NCBI GenBank assembly: GCA_020634375.1
Contig: JACKBX010000004.1
Coordinates: 434,001-498,000 of the forward strand
Direction: 5' to 3'
Source of the DNA: Ardenticatenaceae bacterium
GTDB lineage: Bacteria > Chloroflexota > Anaerolineae > Promineifilales > Promineifilaceae
DNA length: 64,000 nucleotides
Positions within the stretch are counted from its first letter, which is position 1; each line of letters starts with the position of its first letter. The notes under the pieces were generated by a model, which was given only the letters and a program-made list of their open reading frames with translations, made no database searches and was not told the DNA's origin. Shown here piece after piece: positions 34,248-43,367 of this stretch. The translations under genes were made by a program, and so were the position numbers.

Positions 34248-35933
34248 ATGATGGCCCAACTTGATGTGCGCAATACGATTCGGATGGGGCTGCTGGCGGG
34301 AGTGGTTGCGGTCAGTTTAAGCATGATTGGCATGGTGGAGGCTTTTGACCAGCGGGATGTGATTACAGATGTGTTTTCGCTGGGGCAATTGCTGTTATTT
34401 ACTGCACCGGCTATTGTAGGGTACATGGTTGTGCAACGGGGGAAGGTGAAGGCGTATGGGCCAGCGCTGTTTGGCGGTTTGATCGCCGGTGTGTTTGCCG
34501 CACTCCCTATTTTTGCTCTGTTAATTTTGACACTCATATTTCCCAATATTCGTGCTCAGTTGGTGAATGTTTCGCCGACGTTGATTGGGATTTTGGCTTT
34601 TGGGAATGGTCAGGTGGTCGGTGGTTTGTTGATGACGGCCGTCATGGGCATCCTCGGTTTGCTTGGCGCAGCCATTTACGTGATTCCAGACCGCATTGGT
34701 AATCCGCTGATACTGGGGTTGGGCTGGACCTTGTTAGTTGGCGTGCTATCTGAGGTGCTGCTGAACATTTTACGGCCGTTACTTCCCCGTGCCGTCCTTC
34801 GCTTTTTATTCGGAACCAAAGGGATTACATTTGCAACGGCCGTGATTCTGCTCATCCTTATTACAACGGGCATTGTTTGGTGGCAAGAAAAAGGACGCGA
34901 ACAGGCCAAAGCCCGCCGCGAAGCCATGTCTTCCGGGCAGCAAAAGACGAGGCGACAGGTCTCGTTAGGTATGGGCCTGATTCTCCTTTTCGTCTTGCCC
35001 CTCATCTTGGGAACCTATCTCACCGAAGTTGTTGATAACGTCGGCCTCTACATTCTTATGGGATTGGGACTTAACATCGTCGTAGGTTTCGCGGGATTGC
35101 TTGATTTGGGCTATGTCGCGTTCTTCGCTATTGGTGCCTACACTGTTGGCGTCCTGACCTCACAGGGTGGTTTAGGCGTGGGGCACCTCTCTTTTTGGGT
35201 TGCCTTACCCATTGCTGTGGCAACCTCCACAATGGCCGGTATGCTTCTTGGCGTCCCGGTTTTGCGGATGCGTGGCGATTACCTCGCCATTGTCACTTTG
35301 GGCTTCGGTGAAATCATTCGTGTCCTTGCTACCTCCGATCTCCTCAAACCGGTCATTGGTGGTGCGCAAGGCGTTCTGCAAATTCCCAAGCCCGAAATTT
35401 TTGGCTTTACCGTCATTCAGCCACAACATTTTTATTATGTCATTCTTGCCGGTGTATTCCTGGCAATTTTCCTTTCCAGCCGCTTGCGCGACGCACGGTT
35501 GGGCCGCCAGTGGATGGCCCTGCGCGAAGACGAAGATGTGGCTGAAGCGATGGGAATCCATCTCGTCAAAACTAAGCTTTTGGCGTTTGGCATTGGCGCT
35601 GCCTTCTCTGGTTTGGCCGGGGCGATTTTTGCGGCCCGCCTCAGTTCCATTTTCCCTCACAGCTTCAACCTGCTCATTTCCATCAATGTCTTGAGTTTGA
35701 TTATTGTGGGCGGGATGGGCAGCTTGCCCGGTGTAGTTGTGGGCGCGTTGGTTCTCGTGGGTTTGCCTGAACTGCTGCGCGAATTTGCCGAATACCGGCT
35801 GCTGTTGTATGGAGCGTTGCTCATTGCCATGATGGTCACGAAGCCTGAAGGGCTGTGGCCTTCTCCCGTTCGCCGCCGCGAACTTCGTGCTGCGGAGGAG
35901 GAGACTGCGCCCCAGATTGAGCAGGTCGGTTGA
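34248..35933 (+). CDS. livM: Branched-chain amino acid ABC transporter permease LivM with long N-terminal membrane extension
   Basis: 561 residues, far longer than typical LivM (about 300-430). The first about 210 residues form an extra hydrophobic domain of five or six predicted helices, followed by a charged linker (EKGREQAKARREAMSSGQQKTRR). The normal permease core then begins: GLYILMGLGLNIVVGFAGLLDLGYVAFFAIGAY, GVPVLRMRGDYLAIVTLGFGEI, GRQWMALREDEDVAEAMGI and ILVGGMGSLPG-like GGMGSLPGVVVGAL. ATG 34248 or 34251 is used, after AAGGGGTG. The extension could be regulatory or a remnant duplicated permease half; its role is unknown. Confidence 0.92.
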   Translation: MMAQLDVRNTIRMGLLAGVVAVSLSMIGMVEAFDQRDVITDVFSLGQLLLFTAPAIVGYMVVQRGKVKAYGPALFGGLIAGVFAALPIFALLILTLIFPNIRAQLVNVSPTLIGILAFGNGQVVGGLLMTAVMGILGLLGAAIYVIPDRIGNPLILGLGWTLLVGVLSEVLLNILRPLLPRAVLRFLFGTKGITFATAVILLILITTGIVWWQEKGREQAKARREAMSSGQQKTRRQVSLGMGLILLFVLPLILGTYLTEVVDNVGLYILMGLGLNIVVGFAGLLDLGYVAFFAIGAYTVGVLTSQGGLGVGHLSFWVALPIAVATSTMAGMLLGVPVLRMRGDYLAIVTLGFGEIIRVLATSDLLKPVIGGAQGVLQIPKPEIFGFTVIQPQHFYYVILAGVFLAIFLSSRLRDARLGRQWMALREDEDVAEAMGIHLVKTKLLAFGIGAAFSGLAGAIFAARLSSIFPHSFNLLISINVLSLIIVGGMGSLPGVVVGALVLVGLPELLREFAEYRLLLYGALLIAMMVTKPEGLWPSPVRRRELRAAEEETAPQIEQVG

Positions 35934-35944
35934 GAGGTGATACC

Positions 35945-36739
35945 ATGCCATTATTAGATGCCAAAAATGTAACTAAACGCTTTGGCGGTTTAACGGCCGT
36001 TGATGACTTAACTTTCTCCATTGAGGAAGGGGCAATTGTCAGCATCATTGGGCCAAACGGTGCAGGTAAGACGACCTTCTTTAACTGCATAACCGGTTTT
36101 TACCAAATAGATGAGGGCGATATTATTTTTGACGGCCGTTCCGCCAAAGGCCGTGCGCCAGATCAGATTGCCCACATGGGCATTTCCCGTACCTATCAAA
36201 ACATTCGCCTCTTCTCCGCCATGTCCGCATTAGAAAATATCCTCGTAGGCATGGAACCGCGTTTACACTCCAGTTGGCTGGGCGCTGTGTTCCGTCTGCC
36301 GGGAACCGTGCATGAAGAAGAAAACGCATTGGCCGAAGCCCGCGAACTGCTAAATTTTGTAGGCTTGGGAGGCAAAGGGGACATTTTGGCGCGAAACCTG
36401 CCTTACGGCGACCAGCGTCGCCTGGAAATTGCCCGCGCACTTGCCAGCAAGCCCAAGCTCCTGCTGCTCGACGAACCAACAGCAGGCATGAATCCCCGCG
36501 AAACGGCCGAAACCACCCACTTCATTAAAATGCTGCGCGACGAATTGGGTATCACCATTCTCCTCATCGAACATGATATGCGCGTGGTGATGGGAATTTC
36601 CGAAGACATCACTGTCCTCGATTATGGGCAGAAAATTGCAAAAGGGGATCCAGCTCAAATCCAGAGCAATCCCCGCGTCATCGAAGCCTATCTGGGGCGT
36701 GGTGCGGCTGCTAGCGCTACCATCCAGGTCTCATCGTAG
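35945..36739 (+). CDS. livG: Branched-chain amino acid ABC transporter ATPase LivG
   Basis: 264 residues from ATG 35945 after GAGAGGTGA. Walker A GPNGAGKTT, Q-loop region CITGFYQIDEG, a signature in the variant form NLPYGDQRRLEIARAL, Walker B LLLLDEPTAGMNP and H-loop LIEHDMRVVM. The LivG-specific insertion (RLFSAMSALENILVGMEPRLHS) is present. The alpha-helical signature lacks the standard LSGGQ, as is usual for LivG. It works as a heterodimer with LivF. Confidence 0.95.
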   Translation: MPLLDAKNVTKRFGGLTAVDDLTFSIEEGAIVSIIGPNGAGKTTFFNCITGFYQIDEGDIIFDGRSAKGRAPDQIAHMGISRTYQNIRLFSAMSALENILVGMEPRLHSSWLGAVFRLPGTVHEEENALAEARELLNFVGLGGKGDILARNLPYGDQRRLEIARALASKPKLLLLDEPTAGMNPRETAETTHFIKMLRDELGITILLIEHDMRVVMGISEDITVLDYGQKIAKGDPAQIQSNPRVIEAYLGRGAAASATIQVSS

Positions 36740-36753
36740 AGAAGGAGTTTGTC

Positions 36754-37467
36754 ATGGCCTTGTTAGAAGTTGACAATGTTCATGCCTACTATGGCAATAT
36801 CCACGCCCTAAAAGGTATCTCGCTCACTGTTGAAGAAGGTGAGATCGTGTCGCTCATTGGTGGGAATGGAGCGGGCAAAACGACTACACTGCGGTCCATT
36901 AGCGGTTTATTATCTCCCCGTGAAGGAACCATCACCCTGCGCGGCGAAGATTTGCGCCAGTACAAAGCACACCAACTGGTTTCTAAAGGGGTGGCAATGG
37001 TTCCAGAAGGGCGCGGCGTCTTTGCGCGATTGACCGTTGAAGAAAATTTGCAAATGGGTGCGTATCATCGCAGTGATCGAGATGGTATTGCCAAAGATAT
37101 GCGGCGTGTCTACCAACTATTTCCACGCCTGGAAGAGCGTAAGGGTCAGGTAGCAGGCACCATGAGCGGTGGCGAGCAGCAAATGTTGGCGACTGGTCGG
37201 GCGATGATGTCTCGCCCCACATTGTTGCTGATGGACGAGCCTTCAATGGGATTGGCTCCAGTGTTGGTGGAAGCCATTTTTCAGACGATTGAAGAAATCA
37301 ACAAAGAAGGGACGACCATTTTACTGGTGGAGCAAAATGCGCACATGGCATTGCAAATTGCGAACCGGGGTTATGTGCTGCAAACGGGGGAGATTGTGTT
37401 GCAAGATTCGGCCAAGAGTTTGCAGCAAAATGCGATGGTGCAAAAGGCATACCTGGGGATTGATTAA
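36754..37467 (+). CDS. livF: Branched-chain amino acid ABC transporter ATPase LivF
   Basis: 237 residues, normal LivF length. GAAGGAG before ATG 36754. Walker A GGNGAGKTTT, MVPEGRGVFARLTVEENLQMGAY, signature MSGGEQQMLATGRAMM, Walker B LLLMDEPSMGLAP and H-loop LVEQNAHMAL. It is 14 bp after livG and 6 bp before the ornithine-cyclodeaminase-like gene, so the enzyme genes belong to the same transcript. Confidence 0.95.
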   Translation: MALLEVDNVHAYYGNIHALKGISLTVEEGEIVSLIGGNGAGKTTTLRSISGLLSPREGTITLRGEDLRQYKAHQLVSKGVAMVPEGRGVFARLTVEENLQMGAYHRSDRDGIAKDMRRVYQLFPRLEERKGQVAGTMSGGEQQMLATGRAMMSRPTLLLMDEPSMGLAPVLVEAIFQTIEEINKEGTTILLVEQNAHMALQIANRGYVLQTGEIVLQDSAKSLQQNAMVQKAYLGID

Positions 37468-37473
37468 ACCGCC

Positions 37474-38463
37474 ATGTTGGTTTTGAGCGCCCAAGATGTG
37501 CGTCAGGCTTTACCGATGGCTGATGCCATTGACGCGATGAAGCGAGCCTATGCTGCGCTCTCAGATGGGCGAGCGGAGATTCCGCTGCGGGCGCGGTTGC
37601 CAGTTGTGCCACATGACGCGGTGAGCCTGTTTATGCCCGCCTTTGTGCAGGAAGATGGGGCGGATGCACTTGCTGTTAAGGTTGTTTCTGTCTTTCCCCA
37701 CAACGCTGCCAAAGGATTACCCCTCATTCATGCTGCTGTGATGGTTTTAGATGCGGAAACGGGACGGCCGTTAGCCATTCTCGAAGGTGGCGCTTTAACT
37801 GCCATCCGCACCGGGGCTGGCGCTGGGGCCGCTGCCGATTTGCTTGCCCGCCCTGACAGCCGCATTGGCGCAGTCTTTGGCGCGGGGGTGCAGGCTCGCA
37901 CCCAACTTGAGGCAATGTGTTCTGTGCGCCGCTTGGAGACCGTGTGTGTTTACGACCCGAACCCAGAACGAACGGCCGTCCTCATCAACGAAATGACTGG
38001 ATGTGGCCCTATCCCCGCCGATTTGCGGGCTGCGGCCTCCCCAAAAGAAGCTGTAGTCAACGCCGACATCGTTGCCACAGCCACCACCTCCCAGACCCCT
38101 GTCTTTACCGATGCTAATTTGAAACCCGGCGTGCACATCAGCGCTGTTGGTTCCTACACCCCTGATATGCAAGAAGTTCCTGCCGAGACGATAGCGCGGG
38201 CGGTGGTGGTGGTGGACTCCCGCGAGGCCAGTCTGGCTGAAACCGGCGACCTCATCCAACCGATTGCGGCTGGCTTGTTTACGGCGGAGCATATCCACGC
38301 CGAATTGGGCGAAATTGTGCTGGGGCGGCGGGGCGGGCGCACATCGGCCACGCAAGTGACCTACTTCAAATCTGTGGGCGTGGCGGTGCAAGATGCCATC
38401 GCTGCGCAGTTGGCCCTCACCAATGCGCAAAAATTGGGCTTGGGGCAGCAAGTAGATTGGTGA
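37474..38463 (+). CDS. Ornithine cyclodeaminase / mu-crystallin family dehydrogenase
   Basis: 329 residues. Motifs: VRQALPMADAIDAMKRAYAALSDGRAEIPLR at the N-terminus, VKVVSVFPHNAAKGLPLIHA, ALTAIRTGAGAGAAADLLARP, Rossmann GAGVQARTQLEAM, TATTSQTPVF, HISAVGSYTPDMQEVP and VVDSREASLAETGDL. The family includes ornithine cyclodeaminase, L-alanine dehydrogenase and ketimine or opine reductases; which one cannot be decided. Position directly behind livF and before an amino-acid-oxidase-like gene suggests it acts on the imported amino acid. Confidence 0.9.
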   Translation: MLVLSAQDVRQALPMADAIDAMKRAYAALSDGRAEIPLRARLPVVPHDAVSLFMPAFVQEDGADALAVKVVSVFPHNAAKGLPLIHAAVMVLDAETGRPLAILEGGALTAIRTGAGAGAAADLLARPDSRIGAVFGAGVQARTQLEAMCSVRRLETVCVYDPNPERTAVLINEMTGCGPIPADLRAAASPKEAVVNADIVATATTSQTPVFTDANLKPGVHISAVGSYTPDMQEVPAETIARAVVVVDSREASLAETGDLIQPIAAGLFTAEHIHAELGEIVLGRRGGRTSATQVTYFKSVGVAVQDAIAAQLALTNAQKLGLGQQVDW

Positions 38464-38466
38464 TAT

Positions 38467-39618
38467 ATGATTCCCGAAACAGCCGACATCATCATCATTG
38501 GTGGGGGCGTCATGGGCGCCAGCACCCTCTATCATTTAGCGGCACGCGGCATGACCAATGTGCTGCTGTTAGAAAAAGAGTCGTTTTTTGGCACGGGCGC
38601 AACGGGGCGTTGTGCTGGAGGTGTCCGCTACCAGTTTGCCACTGAGGTGAACGTGCGTCTATCACAGGTCAGCCTGCCCATGCTAGAACGCTTCGAGGCG
38701 GAAATGGGGCAGGCCATTGATTTCCGCAAACCCGGCTACCTCTTTTTGCTGACCAACGATGAAGATGTGGCAAAATTTCAACACAATGTAGATTTGCAGC
38801 ACCGCCTGGGTGTGGCTACTGAGTGGTTGGATGGCGACGAAATACGCCGCCGTCTGCCAATGATGCGTCTGGAGGATGTGTTGGCGGGCACGTACAATGG
38901 CGCGGAAGGATTGGTGGACCCCAACGGTGTGGTGATGGGTTACATGAGCGCGGCGCAAAAGTTGGGGGCACGGGCGCTGACGGATGCGCCGGTGACGGAT
39001 ATTGGTGTGGCAAACGGCCGTATCACTTCCGTCACCACCCCTCATGGCGTTATCTCGGCCCCGGTCATTGTGAACACTGCCGGCCCTTGGGCGGGTCTCA
39101 TTGGCGAGATGGCTGGTGTATCCATTCCCATCACCCCCATTCGCCGCCAGATGTTTACCACGACAACTTTGCCGCAAATTCCACCTGATTTTCCCTTTGT
39201 CATTGACTTTGCCCAATCGCTCTACTTCCACCGCGAAGGAGAAGGCTTGCTGATTGGCATGTCCAATCCCCACCAGCAGCCGGGTTTTGATCAGCGCGTC
39301 GATGAGAAATGGGAACTGCACAATATGGAAACGGCCGTTGCCCGAATGCCCCTGCTGGAACGGGCTGGTTTGGTTTCCCGTTGGGCGGGCCTGTACGAAG
39401 TCACCCCCGATGCGCACCCCATTTTTGGCAAAACTCCAGTGGATGGTTTCTATCTTTGCGGCGGTTTTTCTGGGCATGGCTTTATGCACGGCCCCATCGC
39501 CGGGAAGCTGATGAGTGAGATCATTCTTGATGGGCAGGCAAGCACAGTGGATGTGTCTGCGCTAGACCTGGCGCGTTTTGCCGAGGGGCGGCTAATCCAC
39601 GAGTACAACGTTGTCTGA
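38467..39618 (+). CDS. FAD-dependent oxidoreductase (DAO / sarcosine-oxidase-beta-like)
   Basis: 383 residues. N-terminal FAD-binding ADIIIIGGGVMGASTLYHLA with the downstream GATGRCAGGVRYQF (typical of the DAO family) and the C-terminal substrate-side motif YEVTPDAHPIFGKTPVDGFYLCGGFSGHGFMHGP. Members oxidise sarcosine, glycine betaine derivatives, proline or D-amino acids. It starts 3 bp after the cyclodeaminase-like gene, and its TGA overlaps the ATG of the next lipoprotein gene. Together they form a probable imine-forming plus imine-reducing amino acid pathway next to a transporter. Confidence 0.9.
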   Translation: MIPETADIIIIGGGVMGASTLYHLAARGMTNVLLLEKESFFGTGATGRCAGGVRYQFATEVNVRLSQVSLPMLERFEAEMGQAIDFRKPGYLFLLTNDEDVAKFQHNVDLQHRLGVATEWLDGDEIRRRLPMMRLEDVLAGTYNGAEGLVDPNGVVMGYMSAAQKLGARALTDAPVTDIGVANGRITSVTTPHGVISAPVIVNTAGPWAGLIGEMAGVSIPITPIRRQMFTTTTLPQIPPDFPFVIDFAQSLYFHREGEGLLIGMSNPHQQPGFDQRVDEKWELHNMETAVARMPLLERAGLVSRWAGLYEVTPDAHPIFGKTPVDGFYLCGGFSGHGFMHGPIAGKLMSEIILDGQASTVDVSALDLARFAEGRLIHEYNVV

Positions 39619-40832
39619 TGCCGCACATACGCTGGTTAATTCTCCTGCTTTTGCTGTTGGTTGGCTGTACAGTGCCAGGACTGGAGTGTACAGACCCTTT
39701 GGGATGTGTGGTGGTGGGGCCAAACGACCCCGTTGTGCTGGCAACTTTATTGGATACAACCGGCCCTGCTGCTGAGTTAAGCGCTGAGGTGGCACGGGGC
39801 ATTTCTTTGGCGTTGGCAGAACGAGACAGTACGATATTAGAGCATTCTGTTTCATTGTTGTCGTTTGATGCTGGCTGCCGTGCTGCAAAAGGGGAGTCTG
39901 CCTCCCAAGAGATTGCTACTGTGGAAGAGGTGATTGCGGTGTTGGGTACGGTGTGTGCCGAATCGGCGGAAGCAGCGCTGCCGGCCATTGCCGAGGCGGG
40001 CGGCGTGTTGGTTTCTCCAGCAAATACAGACCCGGCATTGACGCACACGGCCGTTTCTCCCGCCCCTGCTTATTTTCGCACTATTCCCGATTATACACGC
40101 CAGGCTGAGTTGATGGCCCACTTTGCAGATGAGGTTTTAGAAGCGCAAACGGCCGTCATTCTTTATGATAACTCCCCGTACAGCGAAGTCCTGCGCACGA
40201 CCTTCCGCGATGCCTTTTTACAAACTGGTGGCACTGTTTCATTGCAGACCCGGCTGGATGTGCCTGTGCAGCTAGACGATGTGATGCAGTTAACCTCCCT
40301 TTCCGCGCCAGATGTACTTTATCTTCCCTTGTTTGAAACGGACGCCACCGCCATTTTGGCATTGATTCAAGAAAATGAGGCCTTGGCCGAAACACAAGTG
40401 CTGGGCAGCGACAGTTTGCTGCTGCCCAGCTTCCCACAGGGCGCGGGGGCAGCCGTTGATGGGATGTTGGTTTCTGGGTTGGCTGTCAATGGCAATGCCT
40501 ACCAAGATTTCTTGAACCGTTGGCAGCAGGAATACGGTTCGCTGCCGCAAACCCCTTATGCTGCTTTTGCCTATGATGCCGCTGATTTATTGTTGACGGC
40601 CGTTGCCGACAGCGCCCAGGTTAGCAGCAATGGGGCACTCCTCATTGGCCGCCAGGCCCTGCGCGAGAGCCTGCTAAAAACAACAGGTTTCCCCGCCTTG
40701 ACTGGCTTGTTGACCTGCACACAAAATGGTGACTGCGGCAGCGACAACTCACTGGTCATCTTTCGTTTGGCGGATACGGAACAGCCAGGAACGACCTGGC
40801 CTCCCCCGGTTATCTGGCCGCAGGAAAATTAG
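39618..40832 (+). CDS. Second LivJ-like substrate-binding lipoprotein
   Basis: 404 residues. The start ATG overlaps the upstream TGA (TGATG). Lipobox LLLVGC. The segment GLECTDPLGCVVVGPNDPVVLA is closely related to that of the first LivJ at 31.8 kb, so the two are paralogues. The rest is a type-1 binding fold (VLGTVCAESAEAALPAIAEAGGVLVSPANT, LYDNSPYSEVLRTTFRDAF, GALLIGRQALRESLLKTTGFPALTGLLTCTQNGDCG). It may give the same LivHMGF channel a second substrate. ACGGCCGT sites are frequent here, unlike in the first livJ. Confidence 0.9.
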   Translation: MPHIRWLILLLLLLVGCTVPGLECTDPLGCVVVGPNDPVVLATLLDTTGPAAELSAEVARGISLALAERDSTILEHSVSLLSFDAGCRAAKGESASQEIATVEEVIAVLGTVCAESAEAALPAIAEAGGVLVSPANTDPALTHTAVSPAPAYFRTIPDYTRQAELMAHFADEVLEAQTAVILYDNSPYSEVLRTTFRDAFLQTGGTVSLQTRLDVPVQLDDVMQLTSLSAPDVLYLPLFETDATAILALIQENEALAETQVLGSDSLLLPSFPQGAGAAVDGMLVSGLAVNGNAYQDFLNRWQQEYGSLPQTPYAAFAYDAADLLLTAVADSAQVSSNGALLIGRQALRESLLKTTGFPALTGLLTCTQNGDCGSDNSLVIFRLADTEQPGTTWPPPVIWPQEN

Positions 40833-40883
40833 AGAGTGACGTTTGAGTTGCCAATCTTCAATCTCTCATTTCTAATTACAGGT

Positions 40884-43307
40884 ATGATGGATACACGCAT
40901 GAATACCAAGACCTTGTTTGGTTTACTTTTGTTGCTTTTTTTGCTGGCTGGTTGCCGGGATGAAGGGGTAGAAGCGGTGGAAACGGCCGTCACTCCCACA
41001 CCCACTCGTTCAGCATCCCCTACTACCCAAAGCACCAGCGCCATAGGCGACCCCAACTTCATCGTCATCGCTACGGATGCCCCTGACGAACCCTTCACCA
41101 GCTTCAATAAATTTGGCGAGGTCAGCGGCTTTCTTCCTGACCTGATGGCCGGATTAGCGGCGCAAGCTGATCTCGGCTACGAATTTGTTGTCACGCCTTA
41201 CGAAGGGGCACTTAACAGCATTGGCAAAGACTTCGATGCAGTGATGTCTACTTTTGTCTTAACAGACAGCGTTCCCCCTGAGGGTGTTGTATACACCGAT
41301 CCCTATTTGCAGGTTGGACAAGTATTGATCGTGCTGGCCGATGTGCAAGATTTGCAAAGTTACACCGATTTGCAGCCTGGCATGACCGTCGGTGTGCAAG
41401 CATTCAGCAGCGGCTATGAAGCAGCCCGCACCGTTATGGGTCTTAGCACAAACGACATCTTCACTTACGACAGCCCGCGCGGCGCGATTGAAGCTCTTGT
41501 AGATGAAAGCATTCACGCCGTCATCCTCGATCATTACAGCGCGGAACATTTTGTAGCCACATACCCGGAACAGCTCAAAATTGTGGGTGGCTTTGGGACA
41601 GAGGCTTGGATTAGCAGCAAAGCGTACAGTATTGCCGTCTCCGCAAATGATACAGATTTGCTGAACCGCCTGAACGAAGCCATTGCTGCCGGCCAACGGG
41701 ATGGTTCTATTGTGGCCGACGTAACCACCTGGTTAGTTCCCGATGTGGCGGACATTGACGCTGGCGAATCGCGGGTGGGGACGCCCGACACCGAGTTAAT
41801 TATCGGCATTGTCGGCACATTGGAAGAGTTAGACCCGGCTACTGTGCCAGACCTGATTAATTGGGAAGTGATGCAAAACACGATGAGCGGCCTGTATCGG
41901 TTTAATGCCGCCAACGAGTTACAGCCAGCGCTGGCTGCGGATTTCCCGACCATTTCCGCCGACAAATTGGAGTACACGATTCGCTTGCGCCCCGGTTTGC
42001 GCTTTCCCGATGGCAGCGAATTTACGGCCGATGACGTGAAATGGTCGTTGGATAGGGCATCTGTGGTGGGTAGTGGCAGTTACCTGGTCAACCGCTACCT
42101 GAAGGATGCCGATGAAGATGGTTTTGCCGATGCAGATGCTGTGCAGGTGGTAGACCCCATTACTGTGAAGATTGTTTTGCAGGAACCCCTGGGTTATTTC
42201 CCCAGTATTTTGGCAACCCCGCCCTTTTTCCCCATTAGCAATGAGTGTTATGCGGAGGTGCTAGATCCGCTCAGTGAGTGCGGTGGGTTGGGGCCGTATA
42301 CCATCACCAGTTGGGAGCCGGGCGAGCGAATGCGCTTGCAGGCTAACCCGGAATGGCCGGGTGATGCGCCGCAGTTCCCCAATATTCAACTCCGTTTTTA
42401 TGACACACCCACGCTGATGATGCGCTCGCTGACGGACTTTCAGTCTATTGATGTGGCTTGGACAGGGCTGGCTTATGCAGATTTTGTGACTTTGCAGAAT
42501 CAAGATGCGGATGGCAACGGCCGTCCCGATTTCATTGGGTGGGAAGGGCCAGCTACTTTCAAGAGTTACCTTATCTTTGAGCAGATCACCGCGCCCTGGG
42601 ACAATAAAAAAGTGCGGCAGGCGGCCAGCTTTGCCATTGACCGCGAAGCGCTGGCAAACGAGGTCTTTGGCGGCAGCCGGTTGCCGTTGTACAGTCCCGT
42701 GCCCGATGACGTGCCCGGCCATGTAACAACCGAGCCGCAGCGCGATCTGGCTCAAGCCCGTGCTCTATTGCTGGAGGTTGGTTACAGTCAGACTCAGCCG
42801 TTGCCGATTACAATTTGGTACTTAAATGACGGCCGTTACACCAATCTGGAAACCGCCTACGCCACCGCCATCAAAAACCAGCTAGAAGAAACCGGTGTGT
42901 TTCAAGTGACACTCTCTCCCGCCCCCTGGGAAATCTTGCAGACACAAATCTTTAGTTGCGGTTATCCTGCTTACCTGATTGGTTGGCCCTCCCCAGGTGC
43001 GCCAGTCGAGTATCTTGATGTGCCCAGTTGGACAAATTTCTTTGTGCAAAACACAGACCGCGTTTTCTGCTCCAATTACCAGAGCGCAGAGATGGATCGG
43101 CTGGTTGCCGCCGCGCAAGAAGAAATTGACCCCACTGCCCGGCAAGCGATTTACGCCGAAATCCAGACGCTGTGGGCAAACGAATTGCCGACACTTGACC
43201 TGACGCAAGAGCCGCGCCGCCTACTCTCGCTGCCCAAAATAGGCGGCGTGCAAATAGACGCGCTGGGGATGCTGCACTACGATTTACTGACAAAAACGGG
43301 GGATTGA
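40884..43307 (+). CDS. Fused substrate-binding lipoprotein: SBP family 3 plus SBP family 5
   Basis: 807 residues. ATG 40884 is chosen; ATG 40899 is equally possible, and either gives a lipoprotein signal ending LLAGC. About residues 65-300 form an amino-acid-type binding domain (family 3): VIATDAPDEPFTSFNKFGEVSGFLPDLMAGLA, FDAVMSTFVLTDSV. From about 320 to the end it is a peptide/nickel-type binding protein (family 5): GTLEELDPATVP, NTMSGLYRFNAANELQPALA, FPDGSEFTADDVKWSLDRAS and KVRQAASFAIDREALA. These families normally serve different ABC systems, and no matching permease is adjacent. It lies 51 bp behind the second LivJ-like gene, with a TAAT-type box before ATG. Confidence 0.85.
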   Translation: MMDTRMNTKTLFGLLLLLFLLAGCRDEGVEAVETAVTPTPTRSASPTTQSTSAIGDPNFIVIATDAPDEPFTSFNKFGEVSGFLPDLMAGLAAQADLGYEFVVTPYEGALNSIGKDFDAVMSTFVLTDSVPPEGVVYTDPYLQVGQVLIVLADVQDLQSYTDLQPGMTVGVQAFSSGYEAARTVMGLSTNDIFTYDSPRGAIEALVDESIHAVILDHYSAEHFVATYPEQLKIVGGFGTEAWISSKAYSIAVSANDTDLLNRLNEAIAAGQRDGSIVADVTTWLVPDVADIDAGESRVGTPDTELIIGIVGTLEELDPATVPDLINWEVMQNTMSGLYRFNAANELQPALAADFPTISADKLEYTIRLRPGLRFPDGSEFTADDVKWSLDRASVVGSGSYLVNRYLKDADEDGFADADAVQVVDPITVKIVLQEPLGYFPSILATPPFFPISNECYAEVLDPLSECGGLGPYTITSWEPGERMRLQANPEWPGDAPQFPNIQLRFYDTPTLMMRSLTDFQSIDVAWTGLAYADFVTLQNQDADGNGRPDFIGWEGPATFKSYLIFEQITAPWDNKKVRQAASFAIDREALANEVFGGSRLPLYSPVPDDVPGHVTTEPQRDLAQARALLLEVGYSQTQPLPITIWYLNDGRYTNLETAYATAIKNQLEETGVFQVTLSPAPWEILQTQIFSCGYPAYLIGWPSPGAPVEYLDVPSWTNFFVQNTDRVFCSNYQSAEMDRLVAAAQEEIDPTARQAIYAEIQTLWANELPTLDLTQEPRRLLSLPKIGGVQIDALGMLHYDLLTKTGD

Positions 43308-43315
43308 TCGGTGGT

Positions 43316-43359
43316 CAGGAATCAGTGGTCAGTTACTGATTACCGACCACTGATTCCTG
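43316..43359. terminator. Bidirectional hairpin terminator of CAGT-type repeats
   Basis: CAGGAATCAGTGGTC (43316-43330) pairs perfectly with 43345-43359 across a 14-nt loop. It fills the gap between the convergent SBP-fusion and plsY genes and is built from the same CAGTAATCAGT words as at 5977-6050. Confidence 0.7.
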
Positions 43360-43367
43360 AATACAGG

